From assembly GCA_964357355.1 (NCBI GenBank), contig CAYHKY010000083.1, positions 1-5,572 on the forward strand: a stretch of DNA of 5,572 bases. The letters run 5' to 3'. The DNA is from CAYHKY01 sp964357355 (GTDB lineage Bacteria > Patescibacteriota > Microgenomatia > UBA10105). The position numbers and the translations under genes were made by a program. The notes under the pieces are model-generated. The model saw nothing but the letters and a program-made list of their open reading frames with translations. It was not told where the DNA came from and made no database searches. Below, one piece after another: positions 1-5,425 of this stretch (positions are counted from its first letter, which is position 1; each line of letters opens with the position of its first letter).

Positions 1-896
1 GAGCCAACCGATTCAGAACGGACATTTTTCGGATCTTGAACATTGGAGATCGACTTTGATTTTAAATAGTCCCCCGGATTTACCCACTGGTTGTTTTTCC
101 TAATTTCAAAATGCAAATGCGCTCCGGTTGAACAGGCTGGATATCCTGTATTTCCGACAACCGCTATCGGATCACCGGTTTTGACAGGTCCTACTTTTTG
201 ACCAGTGATAAGTGCTGCTTCAAGTGCCTGTCTTTCAGCCAATGCCTGTTGTAACAAACGCTGATAGGTTGCCTCATCATTTTTTGTCTGATCAAGCAAC
301 ACTACTTTGGCTTTCTTTTCTTTATCCAATGCCAATCTCTGTGTCTCAAGTTCAACTTTTAATTGTTCTTGCTCTGTCCGTTTTTTTTCCCTTAACTCTT
401 TTTGCTCGCCGAAATCCAGCTTCGTAAATTGAATATCTGTCATCACTTGCCGATCATGAGTTTGAGCCAACTCTATATATTTCATCCGGCTCAATAAATC
501 AGATATCCCGTCTGCAGCTATTAATAATGGAAAATATGAAATGCGATTGATTTTGTACGAGGTCACAATTCTCGTCAGCAATATTTCGGACATGCGCGAC
601 AATGTCGTTTCCAATTTTTCAATCTTAGAACTTAATGTGCTGATTTCGTCACCCAAACGCTTTATTTTTTCTGCCGTATCGGCAACTTCTAATGTTTTTA
701 ACTTTATTTGATTATCTTTGGTTGTTATTTCATTGTGCAAAGAGCGTTCTTTGGTTTGAGCCTCGGAAATTTTTTGTTTTAAAGAATCAATTTCGTTTTC
801 TAGATCTTTAAATTCATCACCCCGGACAATAAATATTGAAGAAAAAAGCAGCAGGACTGCAAATAAAATACCGGTGGTAATTCGTTTTTTACTCAT
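1..896 (-). CDS. Coiled-coil M23 (LytM-type) murein hydrolase, EnvC/PcsB-like partner of FtsEX; 3' end cut off by the window
   Basis: Partial gene: 298 codons are open from an ATG at 896 to the left edge with no stop. I translated it by hand. Residues 1-25 are a signal peptide or membrane anchor (MSKKR, then a hydrophobic stretch). Residues about 28-115 and 137-228 are long charged helices typical of the coiled coil of EnvC, PcsB and related hydrolases. A peptidase M23 signature follows: TGQKVGPVKTGDPIAVVGNTG (231-251), STGAHLHFEI (256-265, with the HxH zinc and catalytic histidines H260 and H262), then WVNPGDYL. The first zinc-binding motif (HxxxD) and the next catalytic histidine, normally about 80 and 30 residues before HxH, are absent; that stretch is coiled coil. 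The remaining domain half may lie beyond the window. The start is 13 bases after the ftsX stop with no Shine-Dalgarno, so translation is probably coupled. The expected role is peptidoglycan cleavage at division, controlled by FtsEX. Family assignment is firm; activity is uncertain. Confidence 0.88.
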   Translation of the reverse strand, partial: MSKKRITTGILFAVLLLFSSIFIVRGDEFKDLENEIDSLKQKISEAQTKERSLHNEITTKDNQIKLKTLEVADTAEKIKRLGDEISTLSSKIEKLETTLSRMSEILLTRIVTSYKINRISYFPLLIAADGISDLLSRMKYIELAQTHDRQVMTDIQFTKLDFGEQKELREKKRTEQEQLKVELETQRLALDKEKKAKVVLLDQTKNDEATYQRLLQQALAERQALEAALITGQKVGPVKTGDPIAVVGNTGYPACSTGAHLHFEIRKNNQWVNPGDYLKSKSISNVQDPKNVRSESVG

Positions 897-909
897 GTAG
901 CGGTGAGAT

Positions 910-1776
910 TTAGCGCAGATAACGGTTGATGGCTAGCGAACTGGCGAAAAATCCCAATAAGATCCCCGTAATAACCATACCCGCGGCAAATACTATTAAA
1001 AAAACAGAGGGCAAGGGAAACAACGGAATGCCCACAAATAATGAAGCCAAAAACGGAGAGGTATAAACCAGTATGCCAATATCAATTCCAGTACCGATCA
1101 ATGCTCCTATTGCTCCGTACACCATTCCTTCCAGAATAAATGGAATACGAATATACCAGGGTGAAGCACCTACTAATTGCAGTATCTCTATTTCCTCTCT
1201 TTTCAAGGCAATTTTCATTCCAACAACAGTGATCACTGTAAACAAAGAAACAAATCCTAAAAATAAAACCAAAAAAATACCGACTTGCTTTACTGCTCTG
1301 GTCCATGATACCAATAGATCTACAACTTCTTTTTGAAACACAATATCTTCCACATCAGGCTCTTTTTTGAGAAGTTCTGCTAGTTCAGACAAGAATTCAA
1401 TTTTTACCGCCGACACTTCAATCGAAGCGGGTAATATATCAGCAGAAACCATTTCCAATAACAAAGGATCATTTTTGAATTGTTTTTGGTATATAGCTAA
1501 CGCCTCTTCTTTTGAGATAAATTTAACATTTGCGACTTTATTCATGAGGCGCAACTGCTGTTCAAGTTTTTGAATATCTGCTTCTTTTTTAGTATCTTTA
1601 AAAAAGACGATGATTTGGGGTTTCTGCTCAAATGACCTCAGTACTATTGTCGATCCAAGGCTCACAATCAAAAACAAACCTCCGACGGTGAACGTCAGCA
1701 ACATCATTGAAACTGCCGCAAAAGCTTGATATGGTGTACGCCTGATATGCCGCCACGTATTTGAGAGTACTCCCAT
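910..1776 (-). CDS. ftsX: Cell division protein FtsX, membrane subunit of the FtsEX complex
   Basis: 288 residues, close to Gram-positive FtsX lengths and lacking the long cytoplasmic N-terminus of E. coli FtsX. It has the standard topology. A short basic cytoplasmic start (WRHIRRTPYQ) leads to TM1 at about 20-46. An extracytoplasmic domain at about 50-160 contains the typical PQIIVFF strand and VKFISKEEAL. TM2 lies at about 164-187, TM3 at about 214-238 and TM4 at about 256-282. The loop after TM2 carries the family hallmark REEIEILQLVGASPWYIRIPF (193-213), which couples to the ATPase. FtsX transmits ATP hydrolysis by FtsE to a cell-wall hydrolase bound by its large external loop. The start is 5 bases after the ftsE TAG stop and the M23 hydrolase follows 13 bases later, the classic trio of ATPase, permease and hydrolase. 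A GAAGGG stretch lies too far upstream (about 17 bases) to be a convincing ribosome binding site. Stop codon is TAA. Confidence 0.96.
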   Translation of the reverse strand: MGVLSNTWRHIRRTPYQAFAAVSMMLLTFTVGGLFLIVSLGSTIVLRSFEQKPQIIVFFKDTKKEADIQKLEQQLRLMNKVANVKFISKEEALAIYQKQFKNDPLLLEMVSADILPASIEVSAVKIEFLSELAELLKKEPDVEDIVFQKEVVDLLVSWTRAVKQVGIFLVLFLGFVSLFTVITVVGMKIALKREEIEILQLVGASPWYIRIPFILEGMVYGAIGALIGTGIDIGILVYTSPFLASLFVGIPLFPLPSVFLIVFAAGMVITGILLGFFASSLAINRYLR

Positions 1777-1781
1777 AATTA

Positions 1782-2462
1782 CTATTTGTATTTCCCTTCT
1801 TTTTCATCTCCCGCAATTTTGCCTTTTTTCATAGTAATGACGCGTTTTCGCATACTATTAACAATATCACTGTTGTGAGTGGCCATTAAAATAGTGGTCC
1901 CCATTTTATTAATTTCTTTGAGAATTTTGAGTATTTCCCAAGAAGTTGTAGGATCAAGATTGCCGGTCGGCTCATCTGCTAAAAGTACTGCTGGACCGGC
2001 GACGATGGCTCGGGCAATAGCTATGCGCTGTAACTCGCCTGCAGAAAGTTGTGTAGGAAAATATCGCATCCGGCGATCTAACCCGACTAGTCCCAATACT
2101 TCCATAACTTTTTTTTCAATTTCGTGTTCCGATTTGCCCAATATTTCCAGCGCTATTGCTATATTTTCAAAAACAGTCCTGTCTGATAGTACTTTGAAAT
2201 CTTGGAAAACCATACCAATTTTGCGGCGCAGCAACGGAATACGCGATTTCGGTAACTTGCCGACATCCATCTCACCAATGTGAATACTTCCCTGACTAGG
2301 TAATAAGTGACGCACTACCAAACGCATAATCGTAGTTTTGCCTGCACCTGAGGGTCCGACGAGGAAAACAAATTCGCCCGCGTTTAGAGTAAAAGAAACG
2401 TCATCCAACGCCCTTGTTTGATCTCCGAAAATCTTTGATACACCCTGGAAAGATAAAACCAT
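1782..2462 (-). CDS. ftsE: Cell division ATP-binding protein FtsE
   Basis: 226 residues, matching the usual 220-230 of FtsE. This is a complete ABC ATPase domain: Walker A GPSGAGKT at 36-43, Q-loop glutamine in MVFQDFK (Q87), ABC signature LSAGELQR at 139-146, Walker B VLLADEP at 159-165 followed by TGNLDP, and the H-loop histidine in ATHN (H196). Residue motifs such as FLVGPSGAGKTT, RRKIGMVFQDFKVL and DRTVFENIAIALEI are those of FtsE rather than LolD or MacB, and the adjacent ftsX settles the assignment. The protein acts at the cytoplasmic face of the membrane as a dimer with FtsX, powering septal hydrolase activation. The signature reads LSAGE instead of the common LSGGE, a small departure. 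The ATG is 12 bases after the stop of the 91-residue gene, with no Shine-Dalgarno. It is the only gene here ending in TAG. Confidence 0.97.
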   Translation of the reverse strand: MVLSFQGVSKIFGDQTRALDDVSFTLNAGEFVFLVGPSGAGKTTIMRLVVRHLLPSQGSIHIGEMDVGKLPKSRIPLLRRKIGMVFQDFKVLSDRTVFENIAIALEILGKSEHEIEKKVMEVLGLVGLDRRMRYFPTQLSAGELQRIAIARAIVAGPAVLLADEPTGNLDPTTSWEILKILKEINKMGTTILMATHNSDIVNSMRKRVITMKKGKIAGDEKEGKYK

Positions 2463-2474
2463 AAAACTATTAAA

Positions 2475-2750
2475 TTAATTTGCGCTATCTGCTGTTCGTA
2501 CATATCGCAGTACCTCTATCCGCTTGTCCATGCGCTCCTTTTCAATTGTGGCTATACTTGCTTTGAGTGATTCGATATATTTACGCTGTTGCAATTGAGC
2601 AAACATACCAAACGAAAACCCCATAGCAAGAGACGTAATAAAAACCATACTGCACAACATTACCAGTTTAATTTTCGGTCCTTTTTCCAACCCGAATTCC
2701 CATCGTTTCAATACCCGCAAATAATGTGTGAACTGAGTACGTGTTTTCAC
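2475..2750 (-). CDS. Small single-pass membrane protein of unknown function, between prfB and ftsE
   Basis: 91 residues starting at GTG. The start overlaps the stop of the upstream 160-residue gene by four bases (GTGA), which indicates translational coupling and supports the GTG start. A basic N-terminal segment (1-28) is followed by one hydrophobic helix at about 29-51 (LVMLCSMVFITSLAMGFSFG). A charged helical tail (about 52-84, QLQQRKYIESLKASIATIEK onward) looks able to form a coiled coil. The positive-inside rule puts the N-terminus in the cytoplasm and the helix outside. This is the topology of small divisome proteins such as FtsL and DivIC, but I see no family motif and do not claim homology. 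It precedes ftsE by 12 bases and is surely co-transcribed with it. Stop codon is TAA. The gene is real on context; its function is unknown. Confidence 0.8.
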   Translation of the reverse strand: MKTRTQFTHYLRVLKRWEFGLEKGPKIKLVMLCSMVFITSLAMGFSFGMFAQLQQRKYIESLKASIATIEKERMDKRIEVLRYVRTADSAN

Positions 2751-3229
2751 TCAAGTAATTCAAGTTTGCCGACATCCATAAACCAACCTGCTTTTTCTGC
2801 TGCAAATGTTTCTCCCCACACTTTCACCTTTTTACCAATATAGTCATCGAGTGGTATTGTAGAAGATGTGAGGTACACATCCTGTGATGGACCTCCCGAC
2901 CGCTCCAGGTGATGACTACCCTCACCATCAACACCGCCTTCACGAAGGATTCCGTCAGCACTATCTTTAAAAGTTTTCTCATCGGAACTACCCACTATTT
3001 TCTTATCTGTCCCACTTGTTACTCCGCCATTTTTACTTCCCGCTGACACTGAACCACGAACCAATATGAAACCGGTGAATGCACCCGCAATAATAATTGC
3101 AATCGCAGCAATTATTAACGGCAAATTAAATGTAACTTTGGTTTCTTTCATAGGCTCAAGTTCCCGAACAAGGGGACGAGTCTCTACCGGATTTTTCACC
3201 TCTTTGGTAAGGATAGGTTCTTTTTTCAT
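2747..3229 (-). CDS. Membrane-anchored protein with a conserved-looking C-terminal beta domain, function unknown
   Basis: 160 residues with three parts. A cytoplasmic tail rich in K, E and P (1-33) is followed by one transmembrane helix at about 36-58 (LPLIIAAIAIIIAGAFTGFI). A low-complexity G/S/D-rich linker (about 59-115) leads to a compact C-terminal segment (116-160) containing VYLTSSTIPLDDYIGKKVKV, then WGETF, KAGWFMDVGKLELLE. The alternation around IGKKVKVWGE resembles part of an OB-fold (a strand, turn, strand pattern seen in nucleic-acid or ligand-binding barrels). That is an impression, not a motif match. The domain would lie outside the membrane. The start has the best ribosome binding site of the window (GAGG six bases before ATG) and a promoter candidate just upstream, so this is probably the first gene of the ftsEX operon. 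It ends in TGA and overlaps the next gene by four bases. Confidence 0.85.
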   Translation of the reverse strand: MKKEPILTKEVKNPVETRPLVRELEPMKETKVTFNLPLIIAAIAIIIAGAFTGFILVRGSVSAGSKNGGVTSGTDKKIVGSSDEKTFKDSADGILREGGVDGEGSHHLERSGGPSQDVYLTSSTIPLDDYIGKKVKVWGETFAAEKAGWFMDVGKLELLE

Positions 3230-3235
3230 AAGAAA

Positions 3236-3251
3236 CCTCTATATTTAGAGG
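3236..3251 (-). promoter_or_regulatory. Hairpin containing the Shine-Dalgarno sequence of the 160-residue gene
   Basis: On the minus strand, CCTCTA, a four-base loop AATA and TAGAGG form a perfect 6-bp stem. The 3' arm contains GAGG, the Shine-Dalgarno core, six bases before the ATG at 3229. In an RNA that includes both arms the ribosome binding site would be paired. The stem is short, so any effect would be modest. Regulation is inferred from base pairing alone. Confidence 0.4.
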
Positions 3252-3277
3252 ATACCTTCTCTACTCTATTTTTTCAA
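3249..3277 (-). promoter_or_regulatory. Candidate sigma70-type promoter for the five-gene ftsEX operon
   Basis: On the minus strand, TTGAAA (3277-3272) lies exactly 17 bases before TATCCT (3254-3249). The first matches 5 of 6 and the second 4 of 6 of the consensus -35 and -10 boxes. It sits in the 80-base gap between the prfB stop and the next start. A transcript would begin near 3242, giving a leader of roughly a dozen bases that keeps the GAGG ribosome binding site but omits the 5' arm of the neighbouring hairpin. Consensus matching by eye only. Confidence 0.45.
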
Positions 3278-3309
3278 GTCAGAAGAAACAGAGGACAAAT
3301 GGATGTAAA

Positions 3310-4326
3310 TTATCGGTGGCTTGTAAATTGCTTCAGATATGCTTCTATAAATGGATCTAATTCCCCATCAAGCACTGCATCCGTATTGGACGTTTCATAT
3401 TCGGTGCGCAGGTCTTTAACCATATGGTATGGATGAAGTACATAACTTCTGATTTGATTACCCCATCCGGGTTTTTTATAAGTGCCTCTCAGGTCTTTTT
3501 GGGTTTGAGATTTTTTCTCTTCCTCAATTTCCCACAGTTTGCTGCGCAGAATTTTAAGTGCATTTTCGCGATTTTGTCCCTGATACCGTTCTTGTTGACA
3601 TTCAACGATGATTCCGGTCGGCTTATGCTTAAGCCTGACAGCAGTCGATACTTTATTGACGTTTTGACCACCTTTTCCACCACTGCGATAGAATTCCCAT
3701 ACCAAATCGTTCTCGGCAATACCAACTTCTTCTTCATTTTCCAAAACTGGCAATACTTCAACAAGGGCAAATGAAGTTTGTCTCAATTTATCTGCATTAA
3801 AAGGTGATTGTCTCACCAGTCGGTGCACTCCAACTTCACTTTTTAGGAGTCCATAAGCATGTGTTCCGGAAACAGTAACTGTCACACTTTTGATCCCGGC
3901 TTCGTCTCCCGGAGTAAAATCAATTTCTTCACTACTCCAACCTTTTTTTTCAATCAAACGCGTATACATCCGGTAAAGCATCGAGGCCCAATCCATTGCT
4001 TCAGTTCCCCCCTGACCGGCATGGATTGAAAGTATGGCATCACCAAGATCGTAGGGACCTGATAAAAATACTTTTACTTCCATTTTTTCCAACGCCCGGG
4101 AAATCTCGTTCTCATTGCCTTCTGTCAAAAGCAGCTCAAGCATCTCGGCTTCTTCCACTTCTTTTTGCAAAGCAGATAACTCCCTCATCTTAGCAGTTGC
4201 TTTCTCCCTGTCCTGCCAAAACGCGGGATCTGAAGCTTCTTTTCCTAAATTTTCGATCTTTTGCTTCGTTTCAGAAATATTAATCTTAGTAAGCACATCA
4301 GCAACCCGCTTTTTTAATTCTTCCAT
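3310..4326 (-). CDS. prfB: Peptide chain release factor 2 (RF2)
   Basis: 338 residues. RF2 recognises UAA and UGA stop codons in the ribosomal A site and triggers hydrolysis of peptidyl-tRNA. The N-terminal helical domain (about 1-90) includes the DPAFWQDREKA motif. SIHAGQGGTEAMDWASMLYR (100-119) is a release-factor hallmark. The stop-codon reading tripeptide SPF is at 174-176 within GVHRLVRQSPF, which distinguishes RF2 from RF1 (PxT). The catalytic GGQ is at 219-221 in SGGKGGQNVNKVSTAVRL. QIRSYVLHPYHMVKDLRT and TDAVLDGELDPFIEAYL end the protein in typical RF2 fashion. By alignment from memory the start lies before the site where E. coli prfB has its UGA programmed frameshift, and the frame is continuous, so no frameshift is used here. 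An in-frame TAA lies 24 bases upstream of the ATG, fixing the start region. No Shine-Dalgarno is visible. Stop is TAA. Its position upstream of ftsEX is a conserved linkage. Confidence 0.97.
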   Translation of the reverse strand: MEELKKRVADVLTKINISETKQKIENLGKEASDPAFWQDREKATAKMRELSALQKEVEEAEMLELLLTEGNENEISRALEKMEVKVFLSGPYDLGDAILSIHAGQGGTEAMDWASMLYRMYTRLIEKKGWSSEEIDFTPGDEAGIKSVTVTVSGTHAYGLLKSEVGVHRLVRQSPFNADKLRQTSFALVEVLPVLENEEEVGIAENDLVWEFYRSGGKGGQNVNKVSTAVRLKHKPTGIIVECQQERYQGQNRENALKILRSKLWEIEEEKKSQTQKDLRGTYKKPGWGNQIRSYVLHPYHMVKDLRTEYETSNTDAVLDGELDPFIEAYLKQFTSHR

Positions 4327-4354
4327 AACATGAAGATTGTATTGTGTTTACTGT

Positions 4355-4370
4355 CCGAATACAAATTCGG
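4355..4370 (-). promoter_or_regulatory. Inverted repeat in the prfB leader
   Basis: CCGAAT and ATTCGG, separated by a four-base loop, form a perfect 6-bp stem 28 bases before the prfB ATG. No T-run follows on either strand, so it does not look like an intrinsic terminator. It could be a leader RNA hairpin or a protein-binding operator. Function is not known. Confidence 0.35.
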
Positions 4371-4462
4371 TGTAGTATTAAACATATTCTAGTAATTCTT
4401 CGTAAATTAAATAGAGATGAACAGATATCAACGGGAGAATTTTTTAACGAGCAAGTATCTTT

Positions 4463-4471
4463 ACTATAACA
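4463..4471 (-). promoter_or_regulatory. Candidate extended -10 promoter for prfB
   Basis: The minus strand reads TGTTATAGT, which fits the extended -10 pattern TGnTATAAT with one mismatch. It lies in the 184-base gap between the YrdC-like gene and prfB. No good -35 box sits at the right spacing, as is common for extended -10 promoters. Transcription would start near 4456, leaving an mRNA leader of about 130 bases that contains the 4355-4370 hairpin. Judged by eye only. Confidence 0.35.
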
Positions 4472-4472
4472 G

Positions 4473-4496
4473 AAAAAATCTTACAACCCAGCGGTT
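4473..4496 (-). terminator. Weak terminator-like repeat after the YrdC-like gene
   Basis: On the minus strand AACC and GGTT pair around a four-base loop (4496-4485), and a run of six T lies at 4478-4473. It starts 14 bases after the stop codon of the YrdC-like gene. The stem is only 4 bp and six bases separate it from the T-run, so termination would be weak at best. The extended -10 candidate follows immediately. Confidence 0.22.
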
Positions 4497-4510
4497 TAAA
4501 CTCATAGTTA

Positions 4511-5425
4511 TTACCTTGTAAAGGTTGTTCGGGTATTTGTGTCCTTACGGATTATCACTCCGTGTTTGGAAGCAAATGCATCGATATTCTCTTTTGATGG
4601 GTACCCTATACGAAAATATTCAAGCTCTCCTTTATCCGAGCAAGTAATAATTGTTGTTGAATTATTTCCTTGTGACTGCTGTTTAAGATCCCCGCTGTCA
4701 ACAACTGCTGAAATATATTTACTAAAAAAAAAGTCTTTTAAGACTCCAACAGCTGTGGTGTTTGCCCCTGTAGTTGTGATATTTGCTGATGAAACATAAA
4801 TATCAATCGGAGTTTTTGCTGTTTGTCGGAGATTTGATATTAGCTTTTCAAAAAAATTTCCACCGTAAAAAACGTACATTGATTTCTTATTCTGCTTTTT
4901 ATCTGGAAGGAGTAAACCAATCGGTTGAAATGAATTCACAAGTAAATCAAGGAATTTTTGTATTGATGGATTTTGTACTCTTTCGTATGGAATATTCTTA
5001 ACGGAAGCAAGACGAACAATCGGTAAATATGCATGCCTGACTTTATCCGCATTTATTTTCTTCATCGTTTTGTAAGTGTAGTGCGGATCATCGACTCCAA
5101 AAATAACATAAATTTTCCCATTAGGTATGACAACAAGCTGACCATGAAGTAGTTTATCTATAATAACTGGCATGTCATTTTTATTTAAAACTGTGATGTT
5201 CTGTTGCGATAACTTGAGAGCTTTTTTTACAAGTTGTTGTTCCAAAACAATCTTTTCATCTTCAGTAATTTTCTTGTTTTCAACAACCCAATTGAGTACA
5301 ACCTCTCTAAGGGGAGTATATGAAGCAATTTCTCTTTGTGTTAAATTTTTCCAGAGAAGACGTTTATATTTTTGCTTAGCGTAAAGGTTGTACTCATTTG
5401 CTAGTTGTTTTAATGATATTTTCAT
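4511..5425 (-). CDS. Divergent YrdC/Sua5-like (threonylcarbamoyl-AMP synthase fold) protein with an N-terminal extension
   Basis: 304 residues. The C-terminal 220 residues follow the YrdC/Sua5 pattern in order: GQLVVIPNGKIYVIFGVDD (95-113) where the family has a VxAYPTDTVYGLG-type strand; KVR at 128-130 where it has KxR; LLVNSFQPIGLLLP (161-174) for the WPGPlTlil segment; TPIDIYVSSANITTTG (205-220) for the PlvsTSANxSG motif, with S213 and N215; VVDSG (241-245); NSTTII (255-260) for the pSTVv motif; and YFRIG (270-274) for the iLRxG segment. TsaC/Sua5 enzymes make threonylcarbamoyl-AMP from threonine, bicarbonate and ATP for t6A in ANN-decoding tRNAs. The PTDT-like motif is lost here (PNGK), so activity is doubtful. 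Residues 1-84 are an extra helical region not found in standard YrdC. M85 would give a family-length product, but neither start has a Shine-Dalgarno and the extension is open for 84 codons, so I keep the long form. Stop is TAA. Fold call is good; function is open. Confidence 0.7.
   Translation of the reverse strand: MKISLKQLANEYNLYAKQKYKRLLWKNLTQREIASYTPLREVVLNWVVENKKITEDEKIVLEQQLVKKALKLSQQNITVLNKNDMPVIIDKLLHGQLVVIPNGKIYVIFGVDDPHYTYKTMKKINADKVRHAYLPIVRLASVKNIPYERVQNPSIQKFLDLLVNSFQPIGLLLPDKKQNKKSMYVFYGGNFFEKLISNLRQTAKTPIDIYVSSANITTTGANTTAVGVLKDFFFSKYISAVVDSGDLKQQSQGNNSTTIITCSDKGELEYFRIGYPSKENIDAFASKHGVIIRKDTNTRTTFTR

Noticed and set aside
212..427. A 71-codon plus-strand frame with a hydrophobic stretch.
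   Set aside because: Antisense to the coiled coil of the M23 gene, whose minus-strand frame is open for 298 codons with clear family motifs.
1879..2283. A 134-codon open frame on the plus strand.
   Set aside because: It lies wholly antisense to ftsE, whose motifs are all intact, and has no recognisable domain or ribosome binding site; it is a shadow.
3489..3770. A 93-codon open frame on the minus strand.
   Set aside because: It overlaps the catalytic part of prfB in another frame; prfB is unambiguous there, so this is a shadow.
3424..3774. A 116-codon open frame on the plus strand.
   Set aside because: Antisense to the middle of prfB, with no family features; produced by the codon pattern of the real gene.
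4355..4370. The perfect inverted repeat considered as an intrinsic terminator of the YrdC-like gene.
   Set aside because: No T-run follows the stem on either strand, and it is close to the prfB start, so a leader hairpin or operator is more likely.
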